DNA of 5,958 bases, from contig DFIR01000024.1 of NCBI GenBank assembly GCA_002372815.1, positions 1 through 5,958 of the forward strand, written 5' to 3'. Positions within the stretch are counted from its first letter, which is position 1. Every line of letters starts with the position of its first letter. Below the pieces are notes generated by a model. It did not search any database, was not told the origin of the DNA, and saw only the letters and a list, made by a program, of their open reading frames with translations. Source of the DNA: Lachnospiraceae bacterium UBA3692 (lineage in GTDB: Bacteria; Bacillota; Clostridia; Lachnospirales; Lachnospiraceae). Made by a program: the position numbers and the translations under genes. Shown here piece by piece: positions 1 through 5,517 of the stretch.

Positions 1-876
1 TTCATGATCACCATCGGCGGCGGCTCCTCCATGGACACCGGCAAGGGCATCGGCATCATCGTCAACAACCCTGAGTACTACGATGTGCGTTCCCTGGAAG
101 GTGTTGCGCCTACGAAGAACCGCACCGTCTTCACGATCGCAGTGCCCACCACCGGCGGCACCGGCGCTGAGTCCACCATCAACTACGTCATCACCGACGT
201 CGAGAAGAAGCGCAAATTCGTGTGTGTGGACCCTAACGACATTCCGGATGTGGCGGTCGTGGATCCCGACATGATGGCTTCGATGCCGAAGGGCCTGACG
301 GCTTCCACCGGTATGGATGCGCTGACCCACGCGATCGAAGGCTACACCACCGCAGCGGCATGGGAGCTCGCTGACTGTCTGAACCTTGAGTCGATCCAGC
401 TGATCGCGAAGAACCTCCGCAAGGCTGTCGCCAATGATCCCGACGGCCGCGAAGGCATGGCGCTGGCACAGTACGTGACCGCGATGGCCTACTCCAACGT
501 CGGTCTCGGCATCGCCCACTCCATGGCGCACACCCTCGGCGCGGTCTATGACACGCCTCACGGCGTCGCCTGCGCGATGATGCTGCCCATCGTCATGGAG
601 TTCAACCAGGAGTACACCGGCGAGAAGTTCAAGGCGATCGCGGAAGCGTTCGGCGTGGACACCACCGGCATGGACGCGCCGGCCTACCGCAAGGCGGCGA
701 TCGACGCGGTCCGTCAGCTCTCCGTCGACGTCGGCATCCCGACCAAGCTGGAGAAGCTGAAGGAAGAAGATCTCCCGTTCCTCTGCGAGTCCGCAGCAGC
801 GGATGCCTGCGCGCCCGGCAACCCTCGCCCCGCGACGCTCGAGCAGTTTGAGGAGATGTTCCGCAAGCTGATGTAA
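1..876 (+). CDS. fucO: Lactaldehyde reductase, iron-containing alcohol dehydrogenase (5' end outside window)
   Basis: This is the C-terminal part of a group III iron-dependent alcohol dehydrogenase. It closely resembles E. coli FucO, which reduces L-lactaldehyde to (S)-1,2-propanediol with NADH in anaerobic L-fucose and L-rhamnose breakdown in the cytoplasm. The reading frame is open from base 1 (Phe), so the Met at base 4 is internal. By alignment from memory to FucO, about 90 N-terminal residues are missing. Numbering from that Met, the dinucleotide-binding GGGSSMDTGK motif is at residues 5-14, and the four metal ligands are D105 and H109 (MDALTHAIEGY) and H172 and H186 (IAHSMAHTLG, TPHG). 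The ligand spacing of 4, 67 and 14 residues matches FucO D196/H200/H263/H277. The segment RKFVCVDPNDIP and the TGEKF and PGNPRPATLE stretches also follow FucO rather than generic butanol or ethanol dehydrogenases. No defect is visible. Another 1,2-diol oxidoreductase of the same family is the alternative. Confidence 0.88.
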   Translation, partial: FMITIGGGSSMDTGKGIGIIVNNPEYYDVRSLEGVAPTKNRTVFTIAVPTTGGTGAESTINYVITDVEKKRKFVCVDPNDIPDVAVVDPDMMASMPKGLTASTGMDALTHAIEGYTTAAAWELADCLNLESIQLIAKNLRKAVANDPDGREGMALAQYVTAMAYSNVGLGIAHSMAHTLGAVYDTPHGVACAMMLPIVMEFNQEYTGEKFKAIAEAFGVDTTGMDAPAYRKAAIDAVRQLSVDVGIPTKLEKLKEEDLPFLCESAAADACAPGNPRPATLEQFEEMFRKLM

Positions 877-888
877 TCACAGGACAAT

Positions 889-1016
889 GCCCGGAGCAGC
901 AGAAATGCCGGCTGCCCTGAGGAGATGAATACAGCCCGGAGAACCTTCGGAGGAGCACGCAGGCACACTGCGGCGGCTGCACCCGGAGTTCTCCGGGCTG
1001 TTCCTGTCTCCCGGAG
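889..1016 (+). repeat. Four direct copies of CCCGGAG plus one inverted copy in the leader region
   Basis: The heptamer CCCGGAG occurs at 890-896, 935-941, 982-988 and 1010-1016. Its complement CTCCGGG occurs once, at 991-997. The first two copies are preceded by G, and the inverted copy is followed by C. All lie between the fucO stop and the promoter of the next operon. The single complementary copy can pair with more than one sense copy, so alternative RNA folds are possible. The copies are not evenly spaced (45, 47 and 28 bases apart), so this is not a classic tandem array. In GC-rich DNA such a short word could partly recur by chance. Confidence 0.5.
931..1001 (+). terminator. Probable fucO transcription terminator (14-bp inverted repeat)
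   Basis: Bases 931-944 (ACAGCCCGGAGAAC) are the exact reverse complement of 988-1001, a 14-bp stem with a 43-base loop, starting 55 bases after the fucO stop codon. A compact alternative hairpin uses the right-hand part only: CCCGGA (982-987), loop GTTC, TCCGGG (992-997). Either is followed by a moderately T-rich stretch, CTGTTCCTGTCT (998-1009), which is not a strong U tract. The position suggests termination of fucO, and the two mutually exclusive stems could also act as an attenuator. The weak tail and long loop keep confidence modest. Confidence 0.45.
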
Positions 1017-1035
1017 GAGGACCGGCGCGACGGAT

Positions 1036-1064
1036 TTGCACCGCCCCGCAGACAATAGTATAAT
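1036..1064 (+). promoter_or_regulatory. Sigma-A-type promoter for the lipoprotein-GT4-GH13 operon
   Basis: A perfect -10 box TATAAT lies at 1059-1064. A partial -35 box TTGCAC (1036-1041, three of six consensus positions) lies exactly 17 bases upstream. Transcription would start near 1071, giving a leader of about 66 bases before the lipoprotein start. The local AT-rich patch (about 1052-1080) stands out in otherwise GC-rich DNA, as expected for a promoter. It is the only convincing promoter seen in the non-coding parts of the window. Confidence 0.65.
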
Positions 1065-1136
1065 GATAGAGATTATGGTTGTTTAAAGACGGGCATGAGA
1101 CCGGTTCGTCCAGCTTGATTTTGAGAGGAGACCGTT

Positions 1137-2177
1137 ATGCGTAAACGTTTGATCATATTGTTCCTGGCGGGTGTGCTGGCGGCCGTGAGCGGCTGCTCGC
1201 AGTTTGCGGCGGACGCCACTAAGACGATCGAGGCGGAGAGCGGCACGCTGCAGGCGGAAGCTGCGGAGAAGAAGGCGGCGGAGAAGGCAGAGGAGAAGGC
1301 GGCGGAGGCGACTGCGGCCGAAGCGGCGGAGGCAGCTGCAGACGCGGAAGGCGAACTGCCGGTTCCCAATGCGGACCACCTGAACCTGCTTCCGGGGCGC
1401 TGGATGGACGCCGTGAGCCAGCGGGCAGGCATGACGATCTGTGAACTGGACGAGGAATACCAGTATTACGTGGAGGTCTTCTGGGGAGGCAGCGCCCTGG
1501 AGTACAGCGTGTGGTCCATGAACGCGGTCTATGATCCGGAGACGGACAGCGTGCGCTACACGGACGGCGCCTGTTATCTGAATACTTATGACGCGGAGAC
1601 AGGGGAGATCGCGGAGCAGGAGGTCCTGTGGCTGGATGCCGAGGGCAGCTTCCACTTCACGGAAGACGGACATATGCTCTGGACGGACTCCCGCGAAGAG
1701 CAGGCGGCAGGGATGGAGTTCGTCCGCACCTACAGCCTGGAAGTCCCCGAGGAGGTCCTGAAGGAGAAATATTTCGACGTCGTGCTCGGACTTGAGACGG
1801 GGACGGCCGGCGCTTCGCTGAAGGAGGCGCAGGCGGCCTGCGCGCTGCTGACTTTTGCCGGAGAGCGCGATCTCATGAACATCGACCAGGCGATCTTCAC
1901 GGATACGCTGCTGGCGGTCATCGAGACGCTGGAGGAGGAGCAGGTGGAGACGCTCCGGACGAACCTGGAGAGTCTCGCGGCGCTCATCGACGAGGCGGCC
2001 GGGGAGACGGACCTCGGGGAGAGCCGGGGAATGTTTGAGGACGCCGGCGTCTTCGACCAGATGGTCGAATGCACGGAGAACACCGGCACGATGGAGAGCT
2101 GGAAAGTGCTGCACAGGCTCACGTCGCAGCTGATCGTGGATGACACAGAGATCGAGGAACCGGAGGAACAGAAATAA
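1137..2177 (+). CDS. Secreted lipoprotein of unknown function with Ala/Glu-rich linker
   Basis: The 346-residue product starts with a basic n-region (MRKR), a hydrophobic stretch and a lipobox VSGC with Cys at residue 20. It is therefore predicted to be lipid-anchored on the outer face of the membrane. Residues 31-72 are an Ala/Glu/Lys-rich, probably helical or disordered spacer. Residues about 84-197 look like a compact, mostly beta domain: LLPGRWMDAVSQRAGMT, EVFWGGSALEYSVW, then YDPETDSVRYTDG and FTEDGHMLWTDSREE. I recall similar 'W-D-SQRA-M-I / WGxSAxE / LxWxDSxEE' patterns in uncharacterised Clostridia lipoproteins but cannot name a family. Residues about 205-335 are acidic and mainly helical. 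Cysteines other than C20 are C102, C146, C235 and C312. The start is supported by AGAGGAG (1124-1130) six bases upstream. It is the first gene after the promoter and its TAA overlaps the next ATG by one base. It has no catalytic motif I recognise, so the function is unknown. Confidence 0.85.
   Translation: MRKRLIILFLAGVLAAVSGCSQFAADATKTIEAESGTLQAEAAEKKAAEKAEEKAAEATAAEAAEAAADAEGELPVPNADHLNLLPGRWMDAVSQRAGMTICELDEEYQYYVEVFWGGSALEYSVWSMNAVYDPETDSVRYTDGACYLNTYDAETGEIAEQEVLWLDAEGSFHFTEDGHMLWTDSREEQAAGMEFVRTYSLEVPEEVLKEKYFDVVLGLETGTAGASLKEAQAACALLTFAGERDLMNIDQAIFTDTLLAVIETLEEEQVETLRTNLESLAALIDEAAGETDLGESRGMFEDAGVFDQMVECTENTGTMESWKVLHRLTSQLIVDDTEIEEPEEQK
1254..1349 (+). repeat. Low-complexity GCGGAG-rich tract encoding an Ala/Glu/Lys linker
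   Basis: This part of the lipoprotein gene is dominated by imperfect repeats of GCGGAG, AAGGCG and GAGAAG, encoding alternating AAE, KAAEK and AEEK units (residues about 40-71). It separates the lipid-anchored N-terminus from the folded domains. Such tracts can change length by replication slippage, and changes in multiples of three would leave the frame intact. The composition also favours a long single helix or a flexible wall-spanning spacer. Confidence 0.6.
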
Positions 2178-2179
2178 TG
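2162..2179 (+). promoter_or_regulatory. Ribosome binding site and TAATG stop-start overlap coupling lipoprotein and GT4 translation
   Basis: The lipoprotein stop TAA (2175-2177) shares its last A with the ATG of the glycosyltransferase (2177-2179). A GGAGGA site (2162-2167) sits inside the end of the upstream gene, nine bases before the ATG. Together these indicate co-transcription and probable translational coupling, so the two proteins are likely made in linked amounts. Confidence 0.8.
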
Positions 2180-3712
2180 AAAGTCTGTCTGCTGAACGAT
2201 TCTTTTCCGCCTGTCATTGACGGTGTCGTCAATGTGATGATGAACTACGCCAACTACCTGATGCAGGATCACGGCGCGGGTGTGATCGTCGGGACACCGG
2301 AGTATCCGGGGGCGGATTACTCGCAGTATCCGTATCCTGTCGTGCCCTACAAGAGCCTGAATACGGCTTCCATGATGAACGGCTACCGGACGGGCAATCC
2401 TTTTGAGGGCAAGTCGGTCTCGGAGCTGGCGCGCTTCAGCCCCGATATCATTCACTCGCACTGCCCGGCGTCGGCGACGATCATCGCGAGGCTCCTGCGG
2501 GAGCAGACGGGGGCGCCGATCATTTTCACCTATCACACGAAGTATGATATCGATCTGCGGCGGGAGCTGAAGCTGAAGCCGGTCGCGGACGAGACCATCA
2601 AGGCGATGGTGAGCAATATCGAGGCCTGTGACGACATCTGGGTCGTCAGCAAAGGGGCGGGGGAGAGCCTGCGGTCCCTGGGCTTCCAGGGCAAATACCG
2701 CGTGATGACCAACGGCGTCGACTTCGCAAAGGGGCGCGTCGATCAGGACACTGTCGCGAAGGCGGTGGCTGAATATGACCTGCCGGAAGGCGTGCCGATG
2801 TTCCTCTATGTCGGCCGGCTCATCAACTACAAGAACCTGCCGCTGATCCTGGACGCGCTGAAGCTGCTCAAGGACCGGGGACAGGACTTCCGCATGGTGT
2901 TCGTCGGCAAGGGCCCCGATGCGGAGATGCTGCAGGAGCGCGCGAAGGAGCTGGGGCTGATGGGCAGTGCCGATGAGGCTGCCAGGTGTATTTTTACAGG
3001 GCCGGTGTATGACAGGGAGGTCCTGCGGGCCTTCAACACGCGCGCTGATCTCTTCCTCTTCCCGTCGACCTTCGACACGAACGGCCTGGTGGTCCGGGAG
3101 GCGGCGGCCTGCGGGCTGGCGAGTGTCCTGATCCGCGACTCGTGCGCGGCGGAGGGGATCACGGACGGGCGCAACGGCTTCATCATCGAGGAATCCGCGG
3201 AGGCCATGGCGGCACTCCTGGGGGAGGTCTGCGGCGATCTGGAGCACCTGCACGATGTCGGGCAGCACGCGATGGACGAGATCTACATGTCCTGGCAGAC
3301 GTGCGTGAATGCGGCCTACGACCGCTACTGTTTCATTCTGGCCGAGAAGAAGAGCGGCGTCCTCCCGAAGAAGAAGCAGTTCCCCACCGACTTCGCCCTC
3401 AAGTGGATGGCGCGGAGCATGTCCGAGCAGGACAAGTGGCGGCAGGCGCGGAAGGAGCTCTTCGATGACTTCCAGGTGACGGCGCTCGGCATGATGGATA
3501 ACATCCAGGAGCTGAGTGACACGGCGGCCTCTTTCTGGGAGGACCCGGAGATGTTCGTGAACCAGCGGGCCCACAAGCTGCGCGAAGACGCGGAGAAGTA
3601 CCTGGATGAGAAGAAGGTGCAGATGCGTGAGAGCGCGGAGCGGTATTTTGAGGAGCGCGCCCGCGACGCGCAGGAGATGCTGGAGATGCTCACCGGCGGG
3701 GAGGAAGAGTGA
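2177..3712 (+). CDS. GT4-family glycosyltransferase with charged helical C-terminal extension
   Basis: This 511-residue cytoplasmic or membrane-associated enzyme should transfer a sugar from a nucleotide donor with retention of configuration. The N-terminal Rossmann half starts with MKVCLLNDSFPPVIDGVVNV, including the family's Gly-rich acceptor-side loop. It also has HSH (93-95), YHTKYD (119-124) and NGVD (179-182). The donor half has the VGRLINYKN motif with R214 and K219 as likely phosphate contacts, VGKGP (243-247), and FDTNGLVVREAAACG, in which D300 and E308 occupy the EX7E positions. The first acidic residue is Asp instead of the usual Glu. The GT-B fold should end near residue 390. Residues about 395-511 form an extra, highly charged segment ending in heptad-like helix (EDAEKYLDEKK, ESAERYFEERARDAQEMLEML). 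There is no signal peptide or transmembrane segment. Acceptor and donor cannot be read from sequence. Diacylglycerol glucosyltransferases and cell-envelope mannosyl- or glucosyltransferases share this architecture. Confidence 0.88.
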   Translation: MKVCLLNDSFPPVIDGVVNVMMNYANYLMQDHGAGVIVGTPEYPGADYSQYPYPVVPYKSLNTASMMNGYRTGNPFEGKSVSELARFSPDIIHSHCPASATIIARLLREQTGAPIIFTYHTKYDIDLRRELKLKPVADETIKAMVSNIEACDDIWVVSKGAGESLRSLGFQGKYRVMTNGVDFAKGRVDQDTVAKAVAEYDLPEGVPMFLYVGRLINYKNLPLILDALKLLKDRGQDFRMVFVGKGPDAEMLQERAKELGLMGSADEAARCIFTGPVYDREVLRAFNTRADLFLFPSTFDTNGLVVREAAACGLASVLIRDSCAAEGITDGRNGFIIEESAEAMAALLGEVCGDLEHLHDVGQHAMDEIYMSWQTCVNAAYDRYCFILAEKKSGVLPKKKQFPTDFALKWMARSMSEQDKWRQARKELFDDFQVTALGMMDNIQELSDTAASFWEDPEMFVNQRAHKLREDAEKYLDEKKVQMRESAERYFEERARDAQEMLEMLTGGEEE

Positions 3713-3742
3713 GCGATGATGCGCAGACAGAAAGACGCGCCG

Positions 3743-3748
3743 GGAGGA
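3743..3748 (+). promoter_or_regulatory. Ribosome binding site deciding the GH13 start
   Basis: GGAGGA lies just before two consecutive ATG codons at 3750 and 3753. The first would leave only one base of spacing, which is too short. The second leaves four to five, which is acceptable. The second ATG is therefore preferred, and it also brings the Ca-site and catalytic residue numbers close to those of characterised oligo-1,6-glucosidases. The gap from the preceding stop codon is short (40 bases to the chosen ATG) and contains no visible terminator. Confidence 0.6.
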
Positions 3749-3752
3749 CATG

Positions 3753-5444
3753 ATGCGGCAGTATGATTTCCGAAAGATGTCCTTCTATCAGATCTGGATC
3801 CGGAGCTTCTGCGACGGCAACGGCGACGGGATCGGCGATCTGTACGGCGTCTATGACAAATTGGAGTACATCCGGGACCTCGGGGTCGACGGGATCTGGT
3901 TCAGCCCGATCTTTCCGTCCCCGAACGCGGACTACGGCTATGACATTTCCGACTACCGGGACATCCACCCGGACTACGGAACGCTCGAACAGTTTCAGAA
4001 GGTCCTGCACCGCGCCCATGAGCTGGGACTCAAGGTGCTCCTGGACCTGGTGATCAACCACACGTCCGACGAACACCCCTGGTTCCTGGAGAGCTGCAAG
4101 GGGAAGGACAATCCTTACAGCGACTACTACATCTGGCGGGATCCCCTGTGGAAGGGGGAGACGCGCCTGCCGCCCAACAACTGGTACAGCCAGTTCGAGG
4201 GGCTGGCGTGGGAGTACAATGCGCAGAGGGAGCAGTATTACCTGCATGTTTTTGCCCGGAAGCAGCCGGATCTGAATATGGACAATCCGAAGGTCCGCGA
4301 AGAGGTCAAGGACATCATGCGGTTCTGGCTGGACATGGGGGTCGACGGATTCCGCGAGGACGTGATCACCTTCATCTCGAAGGACATGCAGCTGCCGGAC
4401 GGCATCCCTTTCGTGCCGGCCATCAACGGCCTTCCTTTCTACAAGGACGGCCCGAACCTGGTCACCTACCTGAAGGAGTTCCGGGAGGTCACCCGCGAGT
4501 ACGGCGTGATCCAGGTGGGCGAGGCTCCCTACACGGGTGTCGCGACGGCGCTCACGTACATCAGCGGCAGGGACCGCGTGCTGGATATGATGATCCAGTT
4601 CGACACCATGATGGCGGACTGCTTCATGACGGAGTACGTCTATCACGGATTCCGGCTGCGCAAGCTCAAGCACGCCTTCACCAAGTGGCAGTACGGACTC
4701 GCCGGGAAGGCCTGGAACGCGCTCTATCTGGAGAATCACGATCACCCCAGAGTGATCGACCGCTACGGAAGCCTGATCTACTGGAAGCAGTCCGGAAAAA
4801 TGCTGGCCGCCTGCTACATCCTCCAGCCCGGGACCCCTTTCATCTACCAGGGGCAGGAGATCGGCATGACCAACATCGCGCTGGATTCGATCGACAAGTA
4901 CCTGGACGTCGCGTCGATCAACGCCTTCCACTCCTTCCATCTGCGCGAACCGGAGGAGAAAAGGCTCCACCGCATCCACCTCTCCAGCCGCGACAGCGCC
5001 CGCACCCCGGTCCAGTGGTCCGGAAGCCGGAACGCGGGCTTCACCACCGGCAAGCCCTGGTTCTACATCAACCCGAACTATCGCCAGGTCAATGTGGAGG
5101 CGGAGGAGAAGGACCCGGAGAGCATCCTGCACTTCTACAGGACCTGCCTCTCGCTGCGCAAGCGGAGCGCGACGCTCCTGCACGGCGATTACCACGAATA
5201 CTTCCGTGCCAGCAAGAAGATCTACATGTACAGCCGCACCTGGAAGGGAGAGCGCATCCTCGTGATCTGCTCCTTCTCCGGGAGCCCTGTCCGCTACCGC
5301 CTCCCGAAAGGCTTCGACAGACGTCAGGCGAAGCTCCTCCTCTGCAACTATCCGTCCGGCAGAAACTGCACCCGGATCGGCAAAGGCGGCAAGGCAGGCC
5401 TGCTCCAGCCCTACGAAGTGCAGGTGCTGCGGTGGAAGAGGTAG
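3753..5444 (+). CDS. GH13 alpha-glucosidase, oligo-1,6-glucosidase type (MalL-like)
   Basis: This 563-residue cytoplasmic glycoside hydrolase probably releases glucose from the non-reducing ends of isomalto- or malto-oligosaccharides. The length is normal for the family (about 550-570). Counting from the ATG at 3753 (another ATG lies directly upstream at 3750), the Ca-binding loop DGNGDGIGD is at 21-29 and conserved region I, DLVINH, is at 98-103. The subfamily marker QPDLN is at 171-175. Region II, GFREDVI, has nucleophile D203, region III, QVGEAP, has acid/base E257, and region IV, ENHDHPR, has transition-state stabiliser D330. The residue after the nucleophile is Val, as in isomaltases and oligo-1,6-glucosidases, whereas maltases usually have Thr or Ala, so alpha-1,6 preference is likely. 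RDSARTPVQW and AGFTTGKPW complete the family pattern, and a beta-sandwich domain closes the protein. There is no signal peptide. It is the last gene of the operon. Trehalose-6-phosphate hydrolase or dextran glucosidase are less likely relatives. Confidence 0.9.
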   Translation: MRQYDFRKMSFYQIWIRSFCDGNGDGIGDLYGVYDKLEYIRDLGVDGIWFSPIFPSPNADYGYDISDYRDIHPDYGTLEQFQKVLHRAHELGLKVLLDLVINHTSDEHPWFLESCKGKDNPYSDYYIWRDPLWKGETRLPPNNWYSQFEGLAWEYNAQREQYYLHVFARKQPDLNMDNPKVREEVKDIMRFWLDMGVDGFREDVITFISKDMQLPDGIPFVPAINGLPFYKDGPNLVTYLKEFREVTREYGVIQVGEAPYTGVATALTYISGRDRVLDMMIQFDTMMADCFMTEYVYHGFRLRKLKHAFTKWQYGLAGKAWNALYLENHDHPRVIDRYGSLIYWKQSGKMLAACYILQPGTPFIYQGQEIGMTNIALDSIDKYLDVASINAFHSFHLREPEEKRLHRIHLSSRDSARTPVQWSGSRNAGFTTGKPWFYINPNYRQVNVEAEEKDPESILHFYRTCLSLRKRSATLLHGDYHEYFRASKKIYMYSRTWKGERILVICSFSGSPVRYRLPKGFDRRQAKLLLCNYPSGRNCTRIGKGGKAGLLQPYEVQVLRWKR

Positions 5445-5454
5445 TGAATGAAGA

Positions 5455-5492
5455 AAGACCCCTGGCAGCAAAATATGGCTGCCAGGGGTCTT
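5455..5492. terminator. Bidirectional intrinsic terminator between convergent genes
   Basis: AAGACCCCTGGCAGC (5455-5469) is perfectly complementary to 5478-5492, a 15-bp stem with an 8-base loop AAAATATG. It lies 10 bases after the alpha-glucosidase stop and 25 bases after the minus-strand isomerase stop. Read on the minus strand, the stem is followed by TCTTCATT, a reasonable U-rich tail. On the plus strand the only T-run is TCTT within the stem, so termination may be weaker in that direction. The position strongly supports a shared terminator. Confidence 0.88.
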
Positions 5493-5517
5493 CCGGAATC
5501 TGCGGTTTCTGTGTAGA

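Noticed and set aside
4..876. Met at base 4 as a true start of the alcohol dehydrogenase
   Set aside because: It lies just before the GGGS nucleotide-binding motif, which in FucO is near residue 96. The upstream codon is in frame and open, so the gene is simply cut by the window edge.
1065..1136. Riboswitch or operator in the operon leader
   Set aside because: The leader is only about 66 bases. Apart from the ACCGGT hexamer palindrome I see no convincing stem set or dyad operator.
1083..2114. Minus-strand open frame of 343 codons opposite the lipoprotein
   Set aside because: There is no recognisable motif, and the plus-strand frame has a ribosome binding site, lipobox and promoter.
1730..3751. 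Minus-strand open frame of 673 codons opposite the glycosyltransferase
   Set aside because: It is Arg/His/Leu-rich with no domain pattern, and it lies opposite a strongly motif-supported GT4 gene. Long antisense frames are expected in GC-rich DNA.
3716..3766. Possible 16-codon leader ORF between the GT4 and GH13 genes
   Set aside because: It starts four bases after the GT4 stop without its own ribosome binding site, and its sequence is unremarkable. The short gap is better read as a spacer with the GH13 ribosome binding site.
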